A stretch of DNA of 64,000 bases from contig NZ_LVWG01000021.1 in NCBI RefSeq assembly GCF_001622165.1, positions 79,366-143,365 of the forward strand. The letters are read 5' to 3'. Shown here one piece after another: positions 45,340-54,200 of this stretch (position 1 is the first letter of the stretch; every line of letters begins with the position of its first letter). This DNA is from Pelodictyon luteolum. GTDB lineage: Bacteria; Bacteroidota; Chlorobiia; Chlorobiales; Chlorobiaceae. Below the pieces are notes generated by a model. That model did not search any database, had not been told where the DNA came from, and saw only the letters and a list, made by a program, of their open reading frames with translations. A program made the position numbers and the translations under genes.

Positions 45340-45966
45340 TTACTTTTCGCCCATTTCATCACGGGCAGTTTCCAGCATTTCCACAGTAATTTCCTTGTAA
45401 CCTTTTTTCATTGCATACTCTTCAGCCATAGACCTGATCTTCTCCTGCAAAAATCCCGGGACAGCTTCAAGCAAATCCTGAGCTTCATCACTCCATATCA
45501 CGGATCTTTTTCTTGAAACAACGCTCCGTTCATACTGTTCGAGAAGATCATCTACAAAGGACTCGATGGCATTACCGTCTGATGACTCGACGGGATTAAA
45601 AATTTTCTCGACAAGGATTCTGTTAGTCAGAAGGTGTATTTTCAACTGCGGCAGGTAAAAAACCGCCGCCATCGATTCTGGGGTCCCACATGTCAGAAAA
45701 AGTGCGACTCTCTTCTTTTTAAGATGTTTTTTCAGGTTCCCCTGTAAAAAAGCGCCCAAAAGCTGTGGCGATACAACAAAATTATACACCGGGGCACCCA
45801 GGATAACAATATCAAACTCCTTGACAAAACTGTAATCCGCAGTAGCTATGCACTTCGCTTTTTCAACATAAAGACCGGATTCGGCAAGGAGCTGACCGAT
45901 GGAATCAATCAACACTTCAGTTGAACCCCCTTGGGTTTTACTGTCGTACAAGATAACGGCTTTCAT
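45340..45966 (-). CDS. Flavodoxin-like protein fused to a PCP_red-like domain
   Basis: A protein of 208 residues. Residues 1-150 are a flavodoxin fold (VILYDSKTQGGSTEVLIDSI for the FMN phosphate, GAPVYNFVVSPQLLGAFLQ). Residues 155-205 (SDEAQDLLEAVPGFLQEKIR, then YAMKKGYKEITVEMLETAR) match the small helical domain that ends the BchB/ChlB subunit of light-independent protochlorophyllide reductase (PCP_red). This fusion suggests an electron carrier that docks to a pigment-reducing enzyme. It converges with the tiny membrane protein and closes the island. Confidence 0.72.
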   Translation of the reverse strand: MKAVILYDSKTQGGSTEVLIDSIGQLLAESGLYVEKAKCIATADYSFVKEFDIVILGAPVYNFVVSPQLLGAFLQGNLKKHLKKKRVALFLTCGTPESMAAVFYLPQLKIHLLTNRILVEKIFNPVESSDGNAIESFVDDLLEQYERSVVSRKRSVIWSDEAQDLLEAVPGFLQEKIRSMAEEYAMKKGYKEITVEMLETARDEMGEK

Positions 45967-46222
45967 TATTTCCGGATTAAGATACGATTTTAAGTAAATA
46001 AAAAGTATTTTTTACCTATAAAAGGAGTGATGCTCCCGTAAATCAAATAAAACCAGCATAAAAGAATAACCTGCTGATACCTGGCGACTGTGCCTGAGTA
46101 TCTTTTTCCATTTGTTCAGCAGCAGAAAATGTATTAAATTATAAAAAATAAAAAATCCCGTAAAAGAGGGTTAAACTGTTTCAGTTATATAACTTCTCAA
46201 TAAACCTAAATCATAACCCACT

Positions 46223-46450
46223 ATGTCAAACGGAACAAGCAACGATTTGTCTGGAGCTATCACCAATCTGATGGATACGCTCGGCAAACTTGGCCAGCAG
46301 CAGGTTGAAATGCTCAACAGCGGCATCAAAACCGCATCCCAAATGATTGAGCCACTTGGCAAAACATCTACCGATCTTGCCGGTAACGTGCTGAACACAG
46401 TCAATCAGGTACTGCAGAGCGTCTCTTCAGCTCTTGCTCCGAAAAAGTAA
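46223..46450 (+). CDS. csmB: Chlorosome envelope protein, CsmB/CsmF type
   Basis: A protein of 75 residues: NLMDTLGKLGQQQVEMLNSG then IEPLGKTSTDLAGNVLNTVNQVLQSVSSALAPKK, the sequence pattern of CsmB and its paralogue CsmF. These amphipathic proteins coat the chlorosome surface. CsmB and CsmF cannot be separated by eye. It has its own terminator, and marks the return to the chromosomal backbone. Confidence 0.88.
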   Translation: MSNGTSNDLSGAITNLMDTLGKLGQQQVEMLNSGIKTASQMIEPLGKTSTDLAGNVLNTVNQVLQSVSSALAPKK

Positions 46451-46467
46451 GCACCTTTTCTTTTCTG

Positions 46468-46506
46468 AAGCACCTTATACCTCAAGGGATAAGGTGCTTT
46501 TTTTTT
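46468..46506 (+). terminator. Rho-independent terminator of csmB
   Basis: AAGCACCTTAT (46468-46478) pairs with ATAAGGTGCTT (46489-46499), followed by a run of T. It lies 18 bases past the csmB stop. Confidence 0.93.
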
Positions 46507-46587
46507 GTCTTGCTGCAGGGTGCGCCTGTTCAGGTATCCGGTTTTTGCCGACCCTTGCCGGCACAAGACATTCTTATACGCTCCAGA

Positions 46588-47595
46588 ATGAATACCGAGC
46601 ACCATATACGGGGCTTTTACAGCCCGGAAGATCGAAATCAGCTTCATATCACCCCGATACAGGGCGATGCCTCCACCCGGCGCTATTACCGGGTCTCGGG
46701 TCCGAAAGGCAGCGCAATCGCCTGCTGCGACCCCCTGCTTCGCGAAACGAACCCTGACGACTACCCGTTCCTGATTGTGTACGACCTCCTGCGCCGCAAT
46801 GACCTGCCGGTTCCTGAAGTCATTGCCGTCAATGCCGGAGAGGGCCTTCTGCTGATCGAGGACTGCGGAACGGTGCAGCTGCAGGACCTCGTCGCCATGG
46901 AGAGAGAGTGCCTCGCCGCGGAGATATACCGGGAGGTGATCGATACGCTTGCCGGAATTCAGTCCATAACCGGCGATCCCCGTCGGCTGCCATTCAGGCT
47001 CAGCTTCGACAGGGAAAAACTGATGTTTGAATTCGATTTTTTCATCGAACACGCCCTGTTCGGTTATTTCGGGGCGGATTTCGACAGCAGCAAAGCCGGA
47101 GAGCTTCGCTGCGAGTTCGAATCCATAACTGAAATCCTCGTCCAGCCGGAGCATTTCGTACTCAATCATCGCGACTTTCACAGCCGCAACATCATGGTCC
47201 GTAACGGAATGCCCGTTATCATAGATTTTCAGGATGCACGCATGGGGCTGCCGCAGTACGATGCCGTCTCGCTCATCCGCGACTCCTATGTCGTACTCGA
47301 ACAGTCCCTTGCCGACGAACTGAAAACCCGTCATTTCCGGACGCTTCAGGAGCGCAATGCCGTGACGATGAGCCTCGACGAGTATCTCCACCTTTTCGAC
47401 CTGATGGCGTTCCAGCGCAATGTCAAGGCGCTCGGCACATTCTGTTATCAGACGGCGGTTCTCGGAAAAACACAGTATGAAGCATCCATCGCGCCGACAC
47501 TTGCCTATCTTTCGGACTATATCGCATCCCGCAGGGAGCTGAAAAATGCGGGCACGCTCCTGCTGCCGCTTATTGAAAAAACAGGCACCCCATGA
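46588..47595 (+). CDS. amgK: Anomeric sugar kinase, AmgK-like (N-acetylmuramate/GlcNAc 1-kinase)
   Basis: A protein of 335 residues of the aminoglycoside phosphotransferase fold, with LNHRDFHSRNIMV (catalytic HRD-type loop) and IIDFQDARMG (metal-binding Asp). AmgK phosphorylates the anomeric C1 of MurNAc. The start ATG at 46588 follows from the family N-terminus. It overlaps the next gene by 4 bases (ATGA), so the two are coupled. The assignment is strengthened by the MurU-like and NamZ neighbours. Confidence 0.85.
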   Translation: MNTEHHIRGFYSPEDRNQLHITPIQGDASTRRYYRVSGPKGSAIACCDPLLRETNPDDYPFLIVYDLLRRNDLPVPEVIAVNAGEGLLLIEDCGTVQLQDLVAMERECLAAEIYREVIDTLAGIQSITGDPRRLPFRLSFDREKLMFEFDFFIEHALFGYFGADFDSSKAGELRCEFESITEILVQPEHFVLNHRDFHSRNIMVRNGMPVIIDFQDARMGLPQYDAVSLIRDSYVVLEQSLADELKTRHFRTLQERNAVTMSLDEYLHLFDLMAFQRNVKALGTFCYQTAVLGKTQYEASIAPTLAYLSDYIASRRELKNAGTLLLPLIEKTGTP

Positions 47596-48566
47596 AAGCG
47601 TTTGTCCTTGCCGCCGGCTTCGGCACTCGCCTGAGGCCGTTTACCGAACATATCCCGAAGCCGCTTATACCCGTTCTCAACGTGCCGTCTCTCTTTTATG
47701 CTTTCGCGCTGCTCAAGGAGTCGGGCGTCAGAGAAATCGTCTGCAATATTCACCATCATGCCGCTGAAATCCGCAAAGCCGCGGATGCTTTCGATTTCGG
47801 GGAATTGCGCATCACCTTTTCGGAAGAAACGACGATACTCGGCACGGGCGGCGGACTAAAGCGGTGCGAACCGCTGCTGAAGGACGGCGACTTTCTGCTC
47901 GTCAACAGCGACATCATCACCGACATCGATTTCCGGGCGCTCATCGATAAACACCGCAGTTCGGAGAAAGCAGGAACGCTCTGCCTGTATGAAACTCCCG
48001 GGGCCGCATCAATCGGCATGGTTGGCATAGAGGGCGAGCTCGTCAGGGACTTCGCCGGCCGACGGGGAACCGGCCTCGAGTCCTCATTCATCTACACTGG
48101 AAGCGCCGTCTTCAGCCCCGAAATCTTCCGCCATCTCGAGACCGGGTTTTCCGGTATCGTCGAGACAGGATTCTATGGTCTTGTCGACCGGAACACGCTC
48201 GGATACCACCTGCACAGAGGTCTCTGGCAGGACATCGGCACCCTCGAGAGCTATCTTCGGGCGAACCTCGACACCCCGCCCGTTGCGGACCGCCTCGGCG
48301 CCATCGTAGAACAAGCGATAGGCATTCGGCCGAACCGGATTGCTCCAGACGCCCGGATCGCATCCGGCGCAACCATCACCCATTCCGTCATCGGAAGCGG
48401 CTGCGTTATCGGCACAGGGTGCCGGATCCACCGCTCCGTCCTTTTGCCGGGCACGGTGGTGCAGGCAGGCACCCTCATGGAGGATGCAGTTGCCGACCAG
48501 TACGGAACAACCCCCGTCAGCTTCAAACCTGCCACCCCGAAACCCATCATGGAAAAGAATCAATGA
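47592..48566 (+). CDS. murU: Nucleotidyltransferase, MurU-like (MurNAc-1-P uridylyltransferase) with left-handed beta-helix
   Basis: A protein of 324 residues. N-terminal nucleotidyltransferase domain AAGFGTRLRPFTEHIPKPLI with the GxGTRLxP...KPL loop; C-terminal hexapeptide repeats (from about residue 245) predict a left-handed beta-helix. Classic MurU (about 225 residues) has no such tail, so the exact sugar could be another one. Coupling to the AmgK-like kinase and NamZ suggests UDP-MurNAc synthesis in peptidoglycan recycling. Overlaps both neighbours by 4 bases. Confidence 0.8.
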   Translation: MKAFVLAAGFGTRLRPFTEHIPKPLIPVLNVPSLFYAFALLKESGVREIVCNIHHHAAEIRKAADAFDFGELRITFSEETTILGTGGGLKRCEPLLKDGDFLLVNSDIITDIDFRALIDKHRSSEKAGTLCLYETPGAASIGMVGIEGELVRDFAGRRGTGLESSFIYTGSAVFSPEIFRHLETGFSGIVETGFYGLVDRNTLGYHLHRGLWQDIGTLESYLRANLDTPPVADRLGAIVEQAIGIRPNRIAPDARIASGATITHSVIGSGCVIGTGCRIHRSVLLPGTVVQAGTLMEDAVADQYGTTPVSFKPATPKPIMEKNQ

Positions 48567-49729
48567 TCCTGACAGGACTTGACAGGCTCCTATCGGAGCC
48601 TGAGGCAATAAGCGGACGATCCATTGGACTGCTCGTCAACCAGACGTCCCTCACCCGGAAGGGTGAGTACTCCTGGAATGCTCTCAAAAAACGCGGCATC
48701 GTCGTAAAGAGGATCTTCTCACCCGAACACGGATTGTTCGCCATCGAGCAGGACCAGGTAGCGGTTGGCTTCGAGCCGGAAACCGGATGCGAAACAGTAA
48801 GTCTCTACGGCAGCACCGCTGACTCACTGGTCCCGAAAACAGAGCTCCTCCGGGACCTCGATCTCATAATTTTCGACATTCAGGACGTCGGCGCCCGCTA
48901 CTACACCTACGTCAACACCCTCGGGCTCCTGATGGAGGCGGTCTCCGGCATGGGAATCGAGATCATGGTACTGGACCGCCCGAACCCCCTCGGAGGGACA
49001 GCTGTCGAGGGACCCATGCTCGATCCTGCCTTCCGCTCATTCGTCGGCGTTTTCCCCGTTCCGGTCCGCCACGGCCTGACGCCGGGAGAACTCGCCCACA
49101 TCTACCGCGACTACCGGAAGCTCGACCTGGAACTCAGCGTGGTCCCTATGGAGGGATGGAGGCGCGACATGCTCTTCGGTGATACCGGTCTGCAATGGGT
49201 CCCCCCGTCCCCGAACATGCCGACCGTCCAGACCGCCGCCGTCTATCCAGGCATGTGCCTCTTCGAGGGCCTCAGCGTGTCGGAAGGCCGTGGGACGACT
49301 ACCCCGTTCGAACTCTCCGGCGCGCCGTTCGTCCATCCCGAAACGCTTGCAGAAGAATGCCGCTCCTATAACCTTCCGGGAATCGTGTTCCGTCCGACCT
49401 GGTTCCGGCCGGGGTTCCACAAGTTTGCAGGGGAAGCGGTGGGCGGGATCGCCCTGCAGGTGAGCGACCCCCGGAGCTTCCGTCCCTTCGCCACCGGCGT
49501 GGCCATGAGCGCAGCGCTCCACCGGCTTTACCCCGGTGAGGTCCGCTTCCTCCGTGGTGTATACGAGTTCAACGACACCATTCCCGCCTTTGATCTCCTT
49601 GCGGGCAATGCTTCGGTGCGCACAGCCATTGAAGAAGGCTGCTCCGTTGAGGCCGTCATCGACTCATGGAGGACCGACGAAGCAGCCTTTACCGCCGAAA
49701 AGCAGGCGTTCCACATTTACGGCCACTGA
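48563..49729 (+). CDS. namZ: Exo-beta-N-acetylmuramidase NamZ (DUF1343, GH171)
   Basis: A protein of 388 residues of the DUF1343 family: FSPEHGLFA, FDIQDVGARYYTYVNTLGLLMEA, DRPNPLGGTAVEGP, GLTPGELAHIY and PSPNMPT. DUF1343 was shown to be NamZ, which removes MurNAc from the non-reducing end of peptidoglycan fragments. There is no signal peptide here, so it should act in the cytoplasm on imported muropeptide sugars. The ATG overlaps the murU stop. Confidence 0.88.
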   Translation: MILTGLDRLLSEPEAISGRSIGLLVNQTSLTRKGEYSWNALKKRGIVVKRIFSPEHGLFAIEQDQVAVGFEPETGCETVSLYGSTADSLVPKTELLRDLDLIIFDIQDVGARYYTYVNTLGLLMEAVSGMGIEIMVLDRPNPLGGTAVEGPMLDPAFRSFVGVFPVPVRHGLTPGELAHIYRDYRKLDLELSVVPMEGWRRDMLFGDTGLQWVPPSPNMPTVQTAAVYPGMCLFEGLSVSEGRGTTTPFELSGAPFVHPETLAEECRSYNLPGIVFRPTWFRPGFHKFAGEAVGGIALQVSDPRSFRPFATGVAMSAALHRLYPGEVRFLRGVYEFNDTIPAFDLLAGNASVRTAIEEGCSVEAVIDSWRTDEAAFTAEKQAFHIYGH

Positions 49730-49760
49730 CCTTTCATGCCGACACGACAAGTTTCCTCCA

Positions 49761-51182
49761 ATGCAGCCCCTTGACATCTCGATCGTCGTCATCTTCCTTC
49801 TCGGCAACACCATCTTCGGGCTCTGGCAGGGACGGAGCAACCGGAGCACCGGAGACTACTTCCTCGGTAGCCACCGCCTCCCGTGGGTGGTGGCAATGCT
49901 CTCCATCGTCGCCACGGAAACCTCGGTACTTACCTTCGTCAGCGTGCCGGGCCTGGCATATCGAGGCGACTGGTCGTTCCTTCAGCTTCCGCTCGGCTAC
50001 ATCGCAGGAAGGATCCTTGTCAGCTCCCTGCTCCTGCCGATGTATTTCCGTGAAGGTGTCACATCCATCTATGAGAGCATCGGCACCCGCTACGGTCGCG
50101 GAATGCAGCGCCTCGCCTCCGTGGTATTTCTCGTGACCCGTATCCTCGGCGACGGTGTGCGATTTCTTGCTACCGCGGTGGTTGTAGAGGTTGTGACCGG
50201 CTGGAGCATGCCGCTCTCGGTCCTGATCATAGGTGCCGTCACCCTCATCTACACCATTTCGGGTGGGCTGAAGGCGGTCGCCTGGCTCGACAGTTTCCAG
50301 TTCGCCCTCTACCTTCTCGGCGGCATCATCACCATCGTCTTCATCGGCTTTCACATCGACGGAGGCATCCCCGCGGCGCTCCAGACGCTTGCCGGTGACG
50401 GAAAGCTCCAGCTGTTCAACTTCGACCGGAACATCCTTCTCGACCCGATGGCGTTCGGCGGCGCATTCATCGGAGGCATGTTCCTCTCACTCGCATCGCA
50501 CGGAGTCGACCACATGATGGTGCAGCGCGTGCTTGCATGCAGCAGTCTCGGAGCAGCCCGAAAAGCTCTCATCGGCAGCGGCTTTTTTGTCCTCCTCCAG
50601 TTCGCAATCTTCCTTCTGGCCGGCTCGCTCATGTTCGTTTTCACGGGCGGTGCCCCACGGGAGCAGGACCGGGAGTTCGCAACGTTCATCGTCCAGAGCC
50701 TCCCCTCGGGCCTCAAGGGACTCCTTCTAGCCGGCATCCTCTCGGCAGCCATGTCAACCATTGCATCCTCCATCAACTCTCTGGCCTCATCAACCGTCAC
50801 CGACCTCATGGGCGGAAAGGCCTCGCTCCGGACATCGCGCATCATAAGCCTCGGATGGGCAGGTGTGCTCATCGCCATCGCTCTCGCCTTCAATGAGGGG
50901 GACAAGGCGATTATCATGGTCGGGCTGAAAATCGCATCCTACACCTACGGAGGCCTGCTCGGGCTCTTTATCCTCTCAACCGGCCGATGCAGCTTCCACC
51001 CATCAAGCCTTGCCGCAGGCCTCGTTGCCGGCATGGGCACCGTCTTCGCCCTTGACGCGGCAGGGCTCGCCTGGACCTGGTACATCCTGCTCTCAGCCGC
51101 CATCAACATCCTCGTCGTCCACGCAGCCGACACCTTCCGCCGTGAGAGCTCCGGCGCCGGGGAAAACACCACCCGGAAGTAA
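49761..51182 (+). CDS. Sodium:solute symporter (SSS family), possible MurNAc/muropeptide importer
   Basis: A protein of 473 residues with about 13 membrane helices of the SSS fold (GDYFLGSHRLPWVVAMLSIVATETS, SVPGLAYRGDW, SHGVDHMMVQRVLAC and AGILSAAMSTIASSINSLASS). It begins 31 bases after namZ. In Tannerella forsythia an SSS transporter (MurT) imports MurNAc and stands beside NamZ-type genes, so the same role is inferred here. Substrate not shown by sequence. Confidence 0.85.
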   Translation: MQPLDISIVVIFLLGNTIFGLWQGRSNRSTGDYFLGSHRLPWVVAMLSIVATETSVLTFVSVPGLAYRGDWSFLQLPLGYIAGRILVSSLLLPMYFREGVTSIYESIGTRYGRGMQRLASVVFLVTRILGDGVRFLATAVVVEVVTGWSMPLSVLIIGAVTLIYTISGGLKAVAWLDSFQFALYLLGGIITIVFIGFHIDGGIPAALQTLAGDGKLQLFNFDRNILLDPMAFGGAFIGGMFLSLASHGVDHMMVQRVLACSSLGAARKALIGSGFFVLLQFAIFLLAGSLMFVFTGGAPREQDREFATFIVQSLPSGLKGLLLAGILSAAMSTIASSINSLASSTVTDLMGGKASLRTSRIISLGWAGVLIAIALAFNEGDKAIIMVGLKIASYTYGGLLGLFILSTGRCSFHPSSLAAGLVAGMGTVFALDAAGLAWTWYILLSAAINILVVHAADTFRRESSGAGENTTRK

Positions 51183-51250
51183 GCCGAACTCCGCTTTCTT
51201 TTGAGTGGGTGGATTGCTACATTGATGAGACAACCCCCATACGCACAGGC

Positions 51251-54200
51251 ATGGAACATGCGCACGAACAACTGATCAAAGAGAACGAGCGCCTGCGGCA
51301 GGAACTCGCGCTGCTGCGGGCAAAGACCTGTGAGGGAAACGTCTGCCAGACGCTTGAAATGGCGGCCGAAGCCAGCCGAACAGGAACCTGGGACTGGAAC
51401 ATCGCCACGGGAGAGCTGAGGGTTAACGGGCGATGGGCGGAGATGATCGGATTCAGCCTTCCGGAGCTCGGTCATTTCACCTTCGACGCCTGGCGCGAAC
51501 GCTGCCACCCCAATGACCTTGAGCAGTCGGAACTGGTGCTCCGCGAGTACTTCGAGGGCAAACGCGATCTCTATGAGGTGGAACTCCGCATGCTCCACCG
51601 CGACGGCCACTGGGTATGGGTCGTGGCGCGCGGAAAAGTGTTCGAACGTAACCGGGAGGGCAAGCCAATCCGGATGGTCGGATCACACCACGACGTTACC
51701 GAACGGAAAGCCGCCGAAGAAGCCCTCACCCGAAACCTCGGATTCGAGCGCCTGATTACCGCCCTGTCGAACCGGTTCATCAGCCTCGGCTTTGAGGAAA
51801 TTGACGGCATGATCATGAGCATCCTCCAGCTCATCGGTGAGTTTGTCGGCGCAGACAGAAGTTATGTCTTTCAGTTCAGCGACGACCTGCAGCTCATTGA
51901 CAACACCCACGAGTGGTGTGCCGAAGGCACTGAACCGCAGATTGACGCGCTGAAGGGACTGCCAACCGACATCTTCCCCTGGTGGATGGAGCGCGTCAAC
52001 CGGAATGAATCCATCCTGCTGCCCCGGATCGAAGAGCTGCCCATTGAGGCCGCTGCCGAACGCGACATCCTCGAAGCCCAGGACATAAAGTCCCTGATCG
52101 TCATTCCCCTCACCTCGGGGTCAATCCCGTTCGGCTACATCGGCTTCGACGCCGTACACCACGAAATGGAGTGGCAGCCGGACACCGTCGCCATCCTCAA
52201 GTTTGCCGGCGGCATCATCGCCAACGCCCTCCAGCGCCAGCGGGCCGAGCAGTGCATCCAGGCCGAACTGGACCTGGCAATCAAACTCAATACATCAGCC
52301 TCGTTTCAGGAAACCCTCGCATTCTGCCTCGATGCCGCCATGTCGGTCTCAGGCATGGACTGCGGCGGCGTCTATCTGGTCAACAACGAAAAAAAAACCA
52401 TCACACTTGCCTACCATGAAGGACTCTCGGACGCGTTCGTCCGTGAAGCCGCCAATTACCCCTTCGATTCCCAAAACGCCCGGATTATCCGGGAGGGAAA
52501 GCCGATCTACCACCAGTTCAACCGGCTTTTGAAGCCGGAAAAAAAAGAGATCGATGCCGAAAACCTTCAGGCCATCGCCATTATCCCCATCATGTACAAG
52601 GGAGAGGTGATCGGCAACCTCAACGTGGCATCGCACACCATCAGCCAGGTTCCCGAGTTTGCGCGCAAGGCGCTGGAAACGGTTACCGCCCATATCGGTT
52701 CAGCCATCATGCAGGCCCGGCACGAAGAAGAGATCGCTACATCAAAAACCAATTTCGAGGTCCTATTCGACACTATCGACGACTTTCTCTTCATCGTTGA
52801 CATGGATGGTCTGGTCATCCATACCAACCGGACGGTCCGCAAGCGACTCGGCTATACTGCCGATGAGCTGCAGGGCTGCCATGTACTCCACTTCCATCCC
52901 GAGGAACAGTGGAAGCAGGCCGAAGCAAACATTACTGCGATGCTCACGGGAACCGGGGAGGCCTGCCTCGTCCCGCTGAAAACCAAAAGCGGTGAGCTCA
53001 TTCCGGTCGAGACCCGGGTAACGCCAGGCACATGGAACAGCCGACCGGTGCTCTTCGGCACCAGCCGCGACATGTCCGAACGGGTACGGGCAGAAGAGGC
53101 CCTCATGGAACGCGAACGGCGCTTCCGGGAGTTGACGGAGTTCCTGCCCCTGCCCCTCTTTGAGATCAACCTGCAGGGCATGGTGACATACAGCAACAAC
53201 AAAGCGACAGAGGTGTTCGGATACGCTAAGGAAGAGTTTGCAGACAACTTCCCTGTTGCCCGCTTCACACTGCCTGAAGAACGAGACCGGGCGTTGCTGA
53301 ACATGAGCCAGATGCTGGCGGGACAGCGGCCGGCAAACAGCACCGAATACGGTGCGATAAAAAAAGACGGGAGCCGGATCCCGATGCTCCTCTACAGCTC
53401 GCCGATCGCCGAGGACGGCGTAATCAGGGGGATACGAGGCATCGCCATCGACCTCACCGACCTGAAAAAGGCCGAGGAGGCGTTGCGCAACATCGCCATT
53501 CAGCAACGTCTGGTCAGCGAGTTCCAGACCCTCATTGACAATATCCCTGGTGCGGTATACCGCATCAACCGGGAGGGAAAAACCGCTATCCTCTCGATGG
53601 TTGACGACTTCCAGAGCGACTTTTCAAAAGAACAGTTTGAGGCCGAGCTTTTCAACGAGCCATCAATCATCCACCCCGACGACCGCGAAGCCGTCCTCAG
53701 CTCAAACCGCAGCATCGGAGAGTCAGCGGCATCGGCTACCCTCACCTACAGAATCATCGCCTCCAGCGGTGCCGTGCGCTGGATCGAAGACCGCCGCACG
53801 CCGGCATTCGCGGAGGATGGCGCTTTCACCGGCATCGACGGCATCCTGTTCGACATCACCGAACGGGTAAGGATACAGGAAGACAAGCGGGATCTCGAGT
53901 CAAGGCTCCGCAACACCCAGCGCCTTGAAACCATCGGCACCCTGGCCGGTGGCATTGCCCACGACTTCAACAACATCCTCACTCCCGTGCTCGGTTATGC
54001 GGAGATGGGGGCGCTGGAGGTTCCCGAAGAAAACCCCCTCTACGACTATTTCAGGGAGATCGTCCAGGCTGCCGAGCGGGCAAAGAACCTGGTGGCACAA
54101 ATCCTGACATTCAGCAGGGCACAGGAAAGCGAACCGGCCGCGGTCAAAGTGCAATCCATCATCACCGAAGCCCTCAAACTTCTCCGGCCATCCATCCCCG

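Larger units (their letters stand above)
28100..46210. other. Mosaic accessory island with bacteriochlorophyll e / isorenieratene genes
   Basis: Between two GC-rich backbone blocks lies about 18 kb that is mostly AT-rich, with codon use unlike its neighbours, two intact insertion sequences, and a concentration of pigment genes (BciD, BchF/V-type, BchQ/R-type, BciB/HCAR-type, NYC1/NOL-type, CruB-type). A GC-rich aldolase pair at 38.1-41.2 kb interrupts it. I did not find flanking direct repeats, so the exact ends are approximate. Confidence 0.75.
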
